DNA of 64,000 nucleotides from Thermodesulfovibrionales bacterium (GCA_031082155.1 JAVHLL010000004.1:50332-114331); one strand, 5' to 3'; positions 36,839 through 46,004 are shown, counted from the first letter of the stretch. Numbers and translations: made by a program. Notes: generated by a model not told the origin, from the sequence alone.

Positions 36839-37709
36839 ATTTCTCCGCTGCTCTCAGTTTGGCGCTCCTCGATGACGGGTTTGCCCTGCGTTCCTCCTGC
36901 CCGGAGGTGAGGGGTTTCTTCGTAAGGATTTTTATCACACCTTTCTTCGCGTTTTCTGCAAAAAAATGTTTGACCTTCCTGTCCTCTAATGAATGGTATG
37001 AGATTACGCATACTCTTCCACCCTTTCTCAACAGTCTCACTGATGCATCGAGGCCTGTCGCGAGCTGATTGAGTTCCCTGTTCACCTCGATTCTCAACGC
37101 CTGGAATGTCTTCGTCGCAGGATGCACCTTGCCTCTTGACCCATATACTGCAGCAACGATCTTCGCCAGTCCGGAGCAGGTATCAATCGTTTTTTTGCCT
37201 CTCTGATTCACGATCGCCTGTGCTATTTTGCGTGCCAGGCGTTCTTCTCCGAATTCCCTCAGGACCCTTTCGATCTCTTTTCCTGAATATCGGTTCACAA
37301 CGTCCCATGCTGATATGTTTTGCCCTTTATCCATCCTCATGTCGAGGCGCTCATCCGAGAGGAAACTGAATCCTCTGAGGGGGTCTCTTATCTGTACCAT
37401 AGAAAGCCCGAGGTCAAAGAGAATACCGTCAACCTGAGAGATACCCGCCTGCGACAGAAGGCCTTCCACTTCCGAGAACTCTCCTCTCATCAAGACAACC
37501 CTTTCGTCCGAAAGTCTTTCCCCGGCTATTTTCAAGGCATCCTCATCTCTGTCAATACCGATGAGTCTGCCCGCAGGGCCAAGGCATTTCATTATTTGTT
37601 CTGCATGTCCCCCGGGACCAATCGTTGCATCTACATAAATCCCATTCGGCTTCGGGCTAAGCATATCGAGGACCTCGGTCTGGAGAACCGGAAGATGAAG
37701 GACCTTCAT
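36828..37709 (-). CDS. rsmH: 16S rRNA (cytosine-1402-N4)-methyltransferase RsmH
   Basis: 293 aa. 'HLPVLQTEVLDML' at the start, 'YVDATIGPGGHAEQIM' (SAM-binding motif I), 'DGILFDLGLSM' and 'VISYHSLEDRKVKHFF' (catalytic and C-terminal motifs) are those of MraW/RsmH. It methylates C1402 in the ribosomal P-site region. Second gene of the dcw cluster, 103 bases after mraZ. Confidence 0.97.
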   Translation of the reverse strand: MKVLHLPVLQTEVLDMLSPKPNGIYVDATIGPGGHAEQIMKCLGPAGRLIGIDRDEDALKIAGERLSDERVVLMRGEFSEVEGLLSQAGISQVDGILFDLGLSMVQIRDPLRGFSFLSDERLDMRMDKGQNISAWDVVNRYSGKEIERVLREFGEERLARKIAQAIVNQRGKKTIDTCSGLAKIVAAVYGSRGKVHPATKTFQALRIEVNRELNQLATGLDASVRLLRKGGRVCVISYHSLEDRKVKHFFAENAKKGVIKILTKKPLTSGQEERRANPSSRSAKLRAAEKYDV

Positions 37710-37812
37710 GTCTATTCAGCGATCCACTGTGCAAAAAAACACGGGAACCCCGAAATATAACCCTCTCCATCCTTTCTCGTCCTCTCCCGAATGAAACCTT
37801 TATGCTGCATAT

Positions 37813-38265
37813 TTAAAGACCATAGGCAGCAAGTTTTTCCTCTATGGCTTTCCGGTCGATCTTCGCAGGGTCGTACAACATGTCCCATTCGTTCCTGTCC
37901 CATAATTCGATCCTCTCAATCTGTCCTGCGAGCACCACATTCCCATTGATCTTTGCATCCTCACGCAATGCAGACGGGACAAGAACCCGCCCCTGTTTAT
38001 CTATTTCTGTTTCGATTGCCGACGCGACCACCCTTCTCAGGTAATACCTGATCGCTTCATCGGATCTCGGTTTTGTTCTCACCTGCTCCTGGAGTCTATG
38101 CCATTCTTCCATCGGATATATGCAAAGACAATTGTCAAACAGGGCATTTGTGATATAAAGTTTTGTGCTATAATTGGCTATGATAATCTCTCGGAAAGGC
38201 GCAGGGATAATGATTCTCCCTTTCGGATCAACCGTGTAGTAGTATTTACCTGAGAAAGCCGGCAT
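37813..38265 (-). CDS. mraZ: Transcriptional regulator MraZ
   Basis: 150 aa from the ATG at 38265, which has a GGAGGG site at the right distance. The frame also opens at a GTG at 38277, but that codon lies within the ribosome binding/operator region. Two AbrB-like swapped-hairpin domains are visible: 'YYYTVDPKGRIIIPAPFREI' and, after the middle, 'TEIDKQGRVLVPSALRE'. MraZ binds tandem repeats upstream of its own operon and controls dcw expression. Three such repeats lie directly before this gene. Confidence 0.96.
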   Translation of the reverse strand: MPAFSGKYYYTVDPKGRIIIPAPFREIIIANYSTKLYITNALFDNCLCIYPMEEWHRLQEQVRTKPRSDEAIRYYLRRVVASAIETEIDKQGRVLVPSALREDAKINGNVVLAGQIERIELWDRNEWDMLYDPAKIDRKAIEEKLAAYGL

Positions 38266-38273
38266 TATTCCCT

Positions 38274-38300
38274 CCACTTTCTACCACTTTCTTCCACTCA
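38274..38300 (-). promoter_or_regulatory. Three tandem MraZ boxes
   Basis: On the minus strand, the heptamers TGAGTGG (38300-38294), AAAGTGG (38290-38284) and AAAGTGG (38280-38274) repeat every 10 bp, with 3-base spacers. This matches the AAAGTGK-N3 tandem arrangement known for MraZ binding sites. They begin just after the -10 box and run into the mraZ ribosome binding site, the expected position for repression. Confidence 0.88.
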
Positions 38301-38329
38301 ATAATAGTAGTGGAAAAAAAGAATGTCAA
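38301..38329 (-). promoter_or_regulatory. Sigma-70-type promoter of the dcw cluster
   Basis: TTGACA (38329-38324), a 17-base spacer, then TATTAT (38306-38301): a near-consensus promoter reading leftward into mraZ. Transcription would start around 38294, inside the first MraZ box. Confidence 0.88.
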
Positions 38330-38704
38330 GAAAAAAATTTAAATTCCTACATGCTGTATGTAATATTGTAAATAAGCACTACATATTGTTTTATTGAAAA
38401 AATGCTAAAGGTTACGCATTAGGTTGCCTGACATCCTGTTTCAACTTCTGCACACAGCCAAGGGCGATATCGCCAGCCAAAAAATTCCCTGCGGAGGACG
38501 TTCGCAAGAGAATGAGCAAAATACTGTTTCTGCTTATTCATTGAAGGGAAGGAGAAAAGAAACAAAACATCTTTTTTCCGGATTTTCTCGAACGATTTCA
38601 CAATCGTTCCGGTGATATGTTCATTGCAGATATTTTTCTTCTCCCTCTCTCTGTGAAACAGCAACTGGCATGAGTTTTTCTAAGATAAAGCCATCATTTT
38701 TGGC
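38330..38704. other. Intergenic region between dcw promoter and hup promoter
   Basis: 375 bases separating the leftward dcw promoter from the rightward HU promoter. An 81-codon leftward frame at 38419-38664 is open, but has no clear ribosome binding site and would lie upstream of, and in line with, the mraZ promoter. I see no repeat or RNA motif. Confidence 0.4.
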
Positions 38705-38732
38705 TTGACAAAAGGATTTCTTCCTTGATACT
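38705..38732 (+). promoter_or_regulatory. Promoter of the HU gene
   Basis: TTGACA (38705-38710), 16-base spacer, GATACT (38727-38732). It reads toward the HU gene, which starts at 38801 after AAAGGGGGG. Confidence 0.7.
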
Positions 38733-38800
38733 GTTATTTGCAGCATTTATTACCTTGCACGTTTATCCATAATCTTAAGAATGAAAGGGGGGAAAGCTAG

Positions 38801-39073
38801 ATGACAAAAGCAGAGTTGATCGACAAGATCGCATCAGGCACGGGGTTAAGCAAGGCAGATGCGTCCCGCGCACTCGATTCCACATTAAACGCTATCAGAT
38901 CCGCCATGAAAAAAGGGCAGAAGGTGACACTTGTCGGCTTCGGTACTTTTTCGGTAACGAAAAGAAAGACCAGAAAAGGCCGCAACCCGAGAACCGGTGA
39001 AGTTATTACCATTCCTGCAGCAAAAATCCCGAAATTCACGTCTGGAAAAGCTCTGAAAGACGCCGTTAAATAA
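38801..39073 (+). CDS. hup: DNA-binding protein HU
   Basis: 90 aa, the standard length. 'MTKAELIDKIASGTGLSKADASRALDS' forms the dimerising helices, 'KVTLVGFGTFSVTKRKTRKGRNPRTGE' is the beta arm that inserts in the minor groove, and 'PKFTSGKALKDAVK' the C-terminal end. It compacts and bends DNA without sequence specificity. Single gene with its own promoter and terminator. Confidence 0.97.
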   Translation: MTKAELIDKIASGTGLSKADASRALDSTLNAIRSAMKKGQKVTLVGFGTFSVTKRKTRKGRNPRTGEVITIPAAKIPKFTSGKALKDAVK

Positions 39074-39095
39074 ATTTGCATGCCTTAATACTTAT

Positions 39096-39129
39096 AGAGG
39101 AGGGGCAAGGTTCATTGCCTCTCCTCTTT
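39096..39129 (+). terminator. Rho-independent terminator after hup
   Basis: AGAGGAGGGGCAA pairs with TTGCCTCTCCTCT through a slightly imperfect stem around loop GGTTCA, followed by TTT. It lies 23 bases after the HU stop codon. Confidence 0.8.
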
Positions 39130-39176
39130 GAAAAACCTTCATAATTATTGTCCATCCCGCAAAAAGGAGGGTTACC

Positions 39177-39482
39177 ATGCTTGTAGAATTCAGTGTTATC
39201 CCTATCGGCATTGGAAGCAGCCTGGGGGCTCAACTCGCCGAGGTTCTGAAAATTATTGACGCCAGCGGACTCCCTTACAAGCTGAATCCAATGGGCACTG
39301 TTGTAGAAGGTGAATGGGATGAGATTATGAAGCTCGTAAAAAAGTGCCACGGAACAATTATGAAAAAGACCGAGCGGGCAGTCACAACGATTACCATAGA
39401 CGACCGGAAGGGGAAACCGAACCGCATCGAACTCAAGGTGAAGTCGCTAGAAAAAAGGATCGGAAAATCACTGAAAAAATAA
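39177..39482 (+). CDS. MTH1187-type thiamine-binding protein
   Basis: 101 aa. The family pattern is clear: 'VEFSVIPIGIGSSLGAQLAEVLKIIDASG', 'YKLNPMGTVVEGEWDEIM', then an 'AVTTITIDDRKGK' strand. These small ferredoxin-like proteins form oligomers that bind thiamine or thiamine phosphates in the cytoplasm. It has a strong AAAGGAGG site. No TPP riboswitch was seen in the leader. Confidence 0.9.
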   Translation: MLVEFSVIPIGIGSSLGAQLAEVLKIIDASGLPYKLNPMGTVVEGEWDEIMKLVKKCHGTIMKKTERAVTTITIDDRKGKPNRIELKVKSLEKRIGKSLKK

Positions 39483-39551
39483 TGGGGTATTATCCCGCAT
39501 AGCATACCGATGGCCGTGATGGATACCGATACCGATGGATATGTCGCGGGG

Positions 39552-42152
39552 TTAAACCCGGGATCTCACGAATCGTTCCTCCTCATCACGTGATTTCAGA
39601 TGCCCCTTGAGTTTCTCCTCAAGAAGTTCTTTGAGCACCGTTGAGTAGAGAGGCCCTGGAGGAATTCCCATCCTCTTTAAATCTTTGCCTGTGAGGATCG
39701 TCCTGACAGTTCTCAATTCCGTAAGATAATGAGATATCACCTTCTGCTTCTTTCTGTCCTTGCTCAGTGCCATTACAAAGAGCACTGTCTCGAGATCGAG
39801 TTTACTCAGCAAAGCATACGTTTCTACCGGGTTATCCAGAGGGAGCCTTCTCAGGATATCCTTTGCCCGGGACAAACCATTGAGTATAAGTTCCCTTGCT
39901 TTCGGCGGCGGTGAAAGTCTGTCGAGCACGCTCCTTACGTCTTCTTCCTTAAGACCTGAAAGCAGAACCATAAAGTAGAGAATGCCCCGGTCTGTCTTCT
40001 CTTCAAGGAAAAGAAGATTAAACCACGAGAGTGTTTCCTGTAGTGACCTGAAAGTCGTTTCCAGTTCCTCGGTAAATATGAGATTAGGATGAATAACCTT
40101 CAGAAGCCCGTACACAGAAAGCCTCTTCAGAGTCTTGATAGGGTCCGTCTCCTGGAATGAGATGAGGAGTTCCTCGCAGAGTCTCGGCCCGGAAAGTTTC
40201 TCGAAGAGATTCATCTCTATAGTAGATCTGATAAGATTTTCCGTATGTTTGCCGATCTTGAACCCGAACCGTTCTGAAAATCTGACCGCCCTGAATGCGC
40301 GGGTCGGATCTTCCACAAAACTGAGGTTATGGAGCACCCTGAGTGTCTTTTCCCGCAGGTCCCTCTGCCCTCCAAAAAAATCTGTGAGGAGACCGAAATC
40401 CCTCGGATTCAGTTTCACCGCAAGCGTATTGATGGTAAAGTCTCTCCGGTAAAGGTCTTTCTTGATGGATGAAGTCTCGACCTTAGGAAGGGCTGCAGGG
40501 GATTCATAATATTCGGTTCTTGCTGTTGCAACATCCAGCTTTGTCCCGTTCGTGAATATCTGTGCGGTGCCAAACTTCTGGTGTGTTCTCACTTTTGCGT
40601 GCACCCGCTCCCCGAATGCTCTTGCGAAAGCGATTCCTTCCCCTTCTATCACAATGTCTATATCGAGGTTTTCCTCCCCCCTGAGCAGGTCTCTCACGGA
40701 ACCACCGACGAGATACGCCTGAAAGCCCTGTTCTTCCGCAACCTCTCCGGCAAGTTTCAGGAGGCCAAAGACATTCGCCGGGAACCGTTCTCTCAGCCAC
40801 GATGAGAGATTTCTGCCAATTGTCTGTTTTTCCTTTGTAAGGGTTTCCTCGATTCTGCGCCTCCTTAAAAATTCTTCGTAAAGAGTGCGGAGGAGATCTG
40901 TCCGTGTGATCGCCCCGACAATCTTTCCGTCCTGAATAACAGGCATGAATCTCTGATTCTGCTCGATCATCACCGTTTCGATCTCCCTGACGGGACTTTC
41001 CGGAGTGACAATGCTGGCGTCAGTCGTCGCAAAATCAATCGCCCTGCTTTTTCCGAATCCGTGGTAAAGCGCCTTCTCAACGAATTCACGGGAGATGAGG
41101 CCGGCGTATGTATCCCCTTTCAGTACCGGAAGAACATTCACCCCGTACCGGGTCATCATCACCTCTGCCTCTTTAATGGGAAGATCACCCTGAACGGTAA
41201 TAACGGGCCGTGTCATGACATCCGATGCAGTCTTGCCCGGTTTAACATTCTCATTGATGATCTCTACAAGACTATCCTCAACCCCCTCGAGGGTTGCTTC
41301 TTTCACCGTTGCTGAAGCTGCGGTCGGATGCCCCCCGCCGCCGAATCCCCTCATGATATTCGATACATCGAGTTCGGGCGCTTTGCTCCGGGCCACCAGC
41401 AGTATTTTCCCCTCCATTGCGAGAAGAACAATCACTGCATCGATGTCATCCATATCTATCATACGATGCGCGAGGTGGGCTGCATCACCGAGATACTGTT
41501 CGCAGGAGGCTTTCGCAATCTTAATCCGTATCCCCTTCACGACATGCTCTTTCGATGACTGGACAAGTTTGTTCAGGATGTCGAATTCCTCCATAGTCAG
41601 CTCCATCTTGATGAAGCTCGATACAATGTTGAGATTTGCACCCCTTTTCAAGAGGTAGGCGGCGGCGAGCATATCCCGTTCGGTCGTCGAGGGGAAGAGG
41701 AAGCAGCCTGTTTCTTCGTAGATACCCAGGGCAAGGATTGTTGCTTCTATCGGCGTCGGATACCGTTTTCTGTTTTTCAATATCTCAGTGAAGATTGTCG
41801 CTGTTGCGCCGACATTCTCGATCTTCTCCACCTCGCCGCGTATATCTCCTTTGCTGAAAGGGTGATGATCATAAATATGGATTTTTATATTCTTCCTCGA
41901 CAGGAGTTCCGCGAGTGGTCCGATCCTGGCCGGTATTTTGGTGTCAACAATAATCAGTCTGGTTACCAGTGAAAGGTCAATATCCTTGATACGTTTGATC
42001 TCTATCGGATGAAACGTTTCGAGAAAATCCCGCAACTTCTTTTCCTGGGAACCGGGGAATACAATCACTGCATTGGGATACAGTTTTTTTGCGGCGACCA
42101 TCGAAGCGAGGGAATCGAAATCGGCATTCATATGGGACGTTATGATTTCCAC
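39552..42152 (-). CDS. tRNA nucleotidyltransferase with DHH phosphoesterase and CBS domains
   Basis: 866 aa, four parts in order: a DHH/DHHA1 phosphoesterase (about 1-305: 'SHMNADFDSLASMVAAKK', 'IYDHHPFSKGD', 'GGGGHPTAASATV'), two CBS domains (about 310-430), a class II polymerase beta-type nucleotidyltransferase (about 455-600: 'YLVGGSVRDLLRGEENLDIDIVIEG', here with the GG and DxD residues), and a C-terminal RNA-binding region. In Aquifex-type lineages proteins of this build are the A-adding half of a split CCA-adding activity. Whether a CC-adding partner exists cannot be seen here. CBS domains may sense adenine nucleotides. Confidence 0.93.
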   Translation of the reverse strand: MEIITSHMNADFDSLASMVAAKKLYPNAVIVFPGSQEKKLRDFLETFHPIEIKRIKDIDLSLVTRLIIVDTKIPARIGPLAELLSRKNIKIHIYDHHPFSKGDIRGEVEKIENVGATATIFTEILKNRKRYPTPIEATILALGIYEETGCFLFPSTTERDMLAAAYLLKRGANLNIVSSFIKMELTMEEFDILNKLVQSSKEHVVKGIRIKIAKASCEQYLGDAAHLAHRMIDMDDIDAVIVLLAMEGKILLVARSKAPELDVSNIMRGFGGGGHPTAASATVKEATLEGVEDSLVEIINENVKPGKTASDVMTRPVITVQGDLPIKEAEVMMTRYGVNVLPVLKGDTYAGLISREFVEKALYHGFGKSRAIDFATTDASIVTPESPVREIETVMIEQNQRFMPVIQDGKIVGAITRTDLLRTLYEEFLRRRRIEETLTKEKQTIGRNLSSWLRERFPANVFGLLKLAGEVAEEQGFQAYLVGGSVRDLLRGEENLDIDIVIEGEGIAFARAFGERVHAKVRTHQKFGTAQIFTNGTKLDVATARTEYYESPAALPKVETSSIKKDLYRRDFTINTLAVKLNPRDFGLLTDFFGGQRDLREKTLRVLHNLSFVEDPTRAFRAVRFSERFGFKIGKHTENLIRSTIEMNLFEKLSGPRLCEELLISFQETDPIKTLKRLSVYGLLKVIHPNLIFTEELETTFRSLQETLSWFNLLFLEEKTDRGILYFMVLLSGLKEEDVRSVLDRLSPPPKARELILNGLSRAKDILRRLPLDNPVETYALLSKLDLETVLFVMALSKDRKKQKVISHYLTELRTVRTILTGKDLKRMGIPPGPLYSTVLKELLEEKLKGHLKSRDEEERFVRSRV

Positions 42153-42184
42153 GATCTATTTTACCAGATTCAGAGAGGCATCAA

Positions 42185-42295
42185 TTACTTTGCAGAGAAT
42201 ACTTTGACCATATTCCGGCTTTTTTCGGCGCTGCTGATTCTAAGAACATCCGGTGCTCTTCTCACTGTCTTCTCAAAAGCAACAACTTTTTTCAT
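42185..42295 (-). CDS. Possible small basic protein (36 aa)
   Basis: A 36-codon frame begins at an ATG (42295) preceded by AAGGAAAG and ends at TAA (42185). The peptide starts MKKVVAFEKTVRRAPDVL and is basic, with an alternating pattern that looks coding. It lies between polX (ends 42338) and the tRNA nucleotidyltransferase (starts 42152), all leftward, and fills the gap neatly. I know no family. It could still be chance. Confidence 0.4.
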   Translation of the reverse strand: MKKVVAFEKTVRRAPDVLRISSAEKSRNMVKVFSAK

Positions 42296-42337
42296 CTTTT
42301 CTTTCCTTACTGAAAAACGCGGGGCGAAAGTCCAAGG

Positions 42338-44083
42338 TCAGGAGGATGCACGGGTATTTTTATTCAGCCTGTTTTTCTTTAGCGCCCTGACAAGCGAAGC
42401 ATAGCTCAGGGTATTGAGAATATCGCTCTTTTCAAGCCAGCCCCGTCTTGCGATAGATACGCCGTATCCCATATATTCGAACTGGGTTTTGACGTGGGCA
42501 TCGGTGCTGATTGCTATGGGAATACCCATTTCCTTCGCCTTTTTTGCATAGACGTCATTCAGGTCCAGTCTGAGAGGATATGCATTGATCTCTATGGCCG
42601 TCCCTGTTGCCTGTGCCGCCCTCAGAATTTCGTCCATATCCAACTCATAGGGGTCCCGCTCTCCGATAAGTCTCCCTGTGGGGTGGGCAATAATGGAAAC
42701 ATAGGGGTTCTTCATGGCAGATATGAGCCTGCCGGTGAGCTGTTCCCTGCCCTGACGGAATCCCGAATGGATGGATGCGACCACGATATCCAGCATCCTG
42801 AGTATTTCGTCCGGGAAATCGATCTCACCGTTGCTCCTGATATCGACCTCGGTGCCTGCGAGAAGTGTAAACCCTCTCAGCCGCTTATTCAGGGCATCGA
42901 TCTCCTTTTTTTCCTCGATAAGACGTTCCGGCGTTAATCCCCGTGCAATTCCAAGCCCCCTTGAATGATCGGTGATCGCGATATATTCATACCCCCTCTC
43001 CCGTGCTGCCTCGATCAATTCGTCAAAATCATGACTTCCGTCACTCCATTTCGTATGGACATGGAGGTCTCCCTTTATGTCCCTGAGTTCCACGAGCTTC
43101 GGCAGTTTCCCCTGGAGCGCAGCCTCTATCTCTCCCGAGTCCTCGCGCAGTTCAGGGGGGATATAGGGAAGATCGAGATTTTTATATACCTCTTCCTCCT
43201 TTGCCCCTCCGATTTTTTTGTTGTCTTTTTCCCTGAATATCCCGTACTCATTGATTTTTAATCCGCTTCTTACCGCCATTTCTCTCAGACGTATGTTGTG
43301 CGCCTTGCTGCCGGTAAAATAAGCAAGCGCCGCCCCGAAACTCTCCTCCTCGACAACCCGGAGGTCCACCTGCAGCCCTTCCTGAATAATCACGCTCGAC
43401 TTCGTCGGACCATGCATGAGTATCTCTTTCACCTGCGGCAGGTGCACGAAGGTATTCATAACAGATTTCGGATCTTTCGATGTTGCGAGGACATCAATAT
43501 CTTTGATCGTATCTTTCCACCGGCGTATGCTTCCCGCTATGCTCAGTTTCCTCACGGACGGGTCTTTTCCGATCTGTTCAAGGATGTCATTTGCTATCGG
43601 AAGAACTCTTCCCAACGGCTGTCTTTCCATCCCCCGTTTCAGCATCCCGATCCCTTTCAGGATATTCACCTCTGTTTTTTCCTTGATGCCCGCCAAACTG
43701 CTCAGTTTATGTTCCTGTGCATACCGTTCGAGCTCTTCCAGATTTGTGATGTGCAATTGTTCGAAAAGGAGTTTCGCGGTCTTCGGACCGAGGCCAGGAA
43801 TGGAAAGGAGGACGCTGAGCCCTCCGGGGATCTCTTTTTTCAGGCTTTCATATGCCTGTATTCTTCCGGTTTCGGTATATTCCCCGATCTTCCCCGCGAG
43901 GTCCTGTCCGATGCCGGGTATTTTTCGCAAGTCATCCTTTGAGGTCTGAGATACATCCTTCGAGAGCGCTTCGATATTGAGCGCCGCCCGCCTGTATGCC
44001 CGAATCCGGAACGGGTTTTCACCCTTGATTTCGAGCAGGTCCGCGATGTCATTAAAAATACGCGCAACCTCCTGGTTCTTCAT
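42338..44083 (-). CDS. polX: DNA polymerase/3'-5' exonuclease PolX
   Basis: 581 aa from the ATG at 44083 ('MKNQEVARIFNDIADLLEIKG', matching homologue starts). A longer reading to 44113 is possible but has no ribosome binding site. N-terminal helix-hairpin-helix repeats (about 50-130: 'LRKIPGIGQDLAGKI', 'LLSIPGLGPKTAKLL') precede the polymerase-beta palm (about 180-320). The C-terminal PHP domain is introduced by 'GDLHVHTKWSDGSHDF', whose His and Asp residues bind metals. It fills short gaps in base excision repair and has PHP-based 3'-5' exonuclease activity. Confidence 0.95.
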   Translation of the reverse strand: MKNQEVARIFNDIADLLEIKGENPFRIRAYRRAALNIEALSKDVSQTSKDDLRKIPGIGQDLAGKIGEYTETGRIQAYESLKKEIPGGLSVLLSIPGLGPKTAKLLFEQLHITNLEELERYAQEHKLSSLAGIKEKTEVNILKGIGMLKRGMERQPLGRVLPIANDILEQIGKDPSVRKLSIAGSIRRWKDTIKDIDVLATSKDPKSVMNTFVHLPQVKEILMHGPTKSSVIIQEGLQVDLRVVEEESFGAALAYFTGSKAHNIRLREMAVRSGLKINEYGIFREKDNKKIGGAKEEEVYKNLDLPYIPPELREDSGEIEAALQGKLPKLVELRDIKGDLHVHTKWSDGSHDFDELIEAARERGYEYIAITDHSRGLGIARGLTPERLIEEKKEIDALNKRLRGFTLLAGTEVDIRSNGEIDFPDEILRMLDIVVASIHSGFRQGREQLTGRLISAMKNPYVSIIAHPTGRLIGERDPYELDMDEILRAAQATGTAIEINAYPLRLDLNDVYAKKAKEMGIPIAISTDAHVKTQFEYMGYGVSIARRGWLEKSDILNTLSYASLVRALKKNRLNKNTRASS

Positions 44084-44120
44084 AGAAAAAGTATAGCAGA
44101 ACCCTGGTTGCATTGCTTTG

Positions 44121-45935
44121 TTACATTTCCACCCTTGTCATAACGCCATGCAATTTATGAGAAGGAAGTTTATAAAACTGGACAAATGTAGGATTAAGCC
44201 GTTTGATGATTGAGAAGATCTTCCACAATATATTTTTTGTGGTAATGTCTTCAAGGCCGTAAAAAATAGTATTCTCCTCTATCCCTGCTTCTCTCAATAC
44301 CTCCTCGATATCGGGAACTTCCAGATACCCCGTCTGAATTTCGAATATTCTTAGTCCGTTCCCAAGATCCTCCTTAAAAAACCCGGCTACTCCGAAAGGA
44401 TCATCACGTTTTATGACCGTAACAAGAATATTATTCTCATAAAGGATGTTGTTGATAAACATGCTCCGGATCATGAAAGGTGGAATCTCTTTCGGGTCTT
44501 TCAAAAAAAACAGGGCGGCACCCTGCAGCTTATTTCGTGTCGTATAAGCAGCAGTATACTTTTCAAGAAATTCCTCCAAAGGTATCGCCTTCAATTTTTT
44601 GTAAAGCATCTTCTGTCCCCTTGTATAGATCATGATTACCGCGAAAGGGATGGCTCCAATTATAATCGACCAATACCCGCCGTGGGGTATTTTGTAGCTG
44701 TTCGAGAACAGGTACAAAATATCAAGAAAAGTTACCAGCAACGAAATAATCGCAAGGTGCTTTTTCTTTTTCAGATGGAATATCCAGGTCATCATTATCC
44801 CGGTAAGGGTCATGGTTCCCGTCACTGCAAGACCATAGGCAGCTGCAAGCCGATGCGATTCTCTGAATATGTACATAACAATCAGAACAGAAATCAGCAA
44901 AAACCAGTTCACGAGCCCTATATATATCTGCGACCTGAGTTCAGTCGAGGTAAATTCTATCTTGAACATAGGCATGATATGAGTTGTTATTCCCTGATAG
45001 ACGATAGAGAACATCCCGCTTATCATTGCCTGGGAAGCAATAACTGTAGCGAGAATGCTGAGGATAAGGAACGGGACATAAAGCGCTGCTGACTCATGCA
45101 GTATCATCTCAAAGAGTGTGCTCTTCGCATGGGGATGTTCAATGAGAAATGCCCCCTGTCCAAGATAATTAATAAGCAGGGCAAAGAACACGAAATACCA
45201 TGCTCTCACAATGGGTTTCCTGCCTAAATGTCCCATGTCAGCATACAATGCTTCTCCTCCCGTAGCACAGAGGAAAACCTCCGAGAGAATAAAAAACCCT
45301 GAGACACCGTTCTCCATAAGAAATTTGAACGCATAATATGGGTTTATTGCCTTGAGGACATACGGAGCATGAATTATCGATAGTACGCCTGAGAGAGCGA
45401 GGGAAAGAAACCATATCACCATGATCGGTCCGAATGTCCGGGCAACCTTCTCAGTCCCCTTTCTCTGGAATGAAAAGAGCACTATGGCGATGAGGCCGGC
45501 AATAAGGATCAATACACCCTGGCTCATATTCTCGAATCCCGGGATGAGGAGAGAACCTTCAACTGCGCTCAATATGCTGATCGCAGGGGTAATCACTCCG
45601 TCTCCTATGAGAAGGGATATTCCGATGAATGAGAGAAGGGCAATAAAAGACACGTGCCTGCCTTTTTTAAGCAAAGGCACGAGGATTTCTTTGAGGACAA
45701 TGGTTCCCCCTTCACCTCTTTTCCCGAGGCTCATTGCAAGCCAGGCATATTCAACAGTTACCAGAATTGTCATTGTCCAGGTGATGAGAGAAAGCACCCC
45801 CATGACATTCACTTCGGTTGGTTTGGTGAGAAGAAAGACAACTGTTATGGTGTATATGGGGCTTGTCCCGATATCACCGAACACAAGACCGAGGGATTTG
45901 ATAATCCCTTTCACAGGGGATTCCCTGTTCAGCAT
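44121..45935 (-). CDS. kup: KUP family potassium uptake protein (copy 2, riboswitch-controlled)
   Basis: 604 aa, the same length as the copy at 13603 and highly similar over its whole span ('LGLVFGDIGTSPIYTITV', 'GDGVITPAISILSAVEG', 'CATGGEALYADMGHLGRKP'). About 12 transmembrane segments plus a C-terminal cytoplasmic part. The ATG follows GAGGAGGAGTT. Its leader holds a ydaO-type riboswitch and a terminator, so high c-di-AMP should turn it off. This makes it the regulated member of the pair. Confidence 0.95.
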   Translation of the reverse strand: MLNRESPVKGIIKSLGLVFGDIGTSPIYTITVVFLLTKPTEVNVMGVLSLITWTMTILVTVEYAWLAMSLGKRGEGGTIVLKEILVPLLKKGRHVSFIALLSFIGISLLIGDGVITPAISILSAVEGSLLIPGFENMSQGVLILIAGLIAIVLFSFQRKGTEKVARTFGPIMVIWFLSLALSGVLSIIHAPYVLKAINPYYAFKFLMENGVSGFFILSEVFLCATGGEALYADMGHLGRKPIVRAWYFVFFALLINYLGQGAFLIEHPHAKSTLFEMILHESAALYVPFLILSILATVIASQAMISGMFSIVYQGITTHIMPMFKIEFTSTELRSQIYIGLVNWFLLISVLIVMYIFRESHRLAAAYGLAVTGTMTLTGIMMTWIFHLKKKKHLAIISLLVTFLDILYLFSNSYKIPHGGYWSIIIGAIPFAVIMIYTRGQKMLYKKLKAIPLEEFLEKYTAAYTTRNKLQGAALFFLKDPKEIPPFMIRSMFINNILYENNILVTVIKRDDPFGVAGFFKEDLGNGLRIFEIQTGYLEVPDIEEVLREAGIEENTIFYGLEDITTKNILWKIFSIIKRLNPTFVQFYKLPSHKLHGVMTRVEM

Positions 45936-45967
45936 AACTCCTCCTCTGAGGGCAAAGGAGGACCCAA

Positions 45968-45995
45968 TAAAAAACCGCCGGCAAGGCAGCGGTTT
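45968..45995 (-). terminator. Terminator of the c-di-AMP riboswitch
   Basis: On the minus strand AAACCGC (45995-45989) pairs with GCGGTTT (45978-45972) around a 10-base loop, followed by a run of T. It lies between the aptamer and the kup ribosome binding site, as expected for an expression platform that stops transcription when ligand is bound. Confidence 0.85.
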
Positions 45996-46004
45996 CGATC
46001 TCTG

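Noticed and set aside
38266..38277. GTG start for mraZ at 38277
   Set aside because: The codon lies within the Shine-Dalgarno/operator sequence; the ATG at 38265 has correct spacing.
38419..38664. 81-codon minus-strand frame upstream of mraZ
   Set aside because: No ribosome binding site, no protein-like pattern, and it is upstream of the strong dcw promoter.
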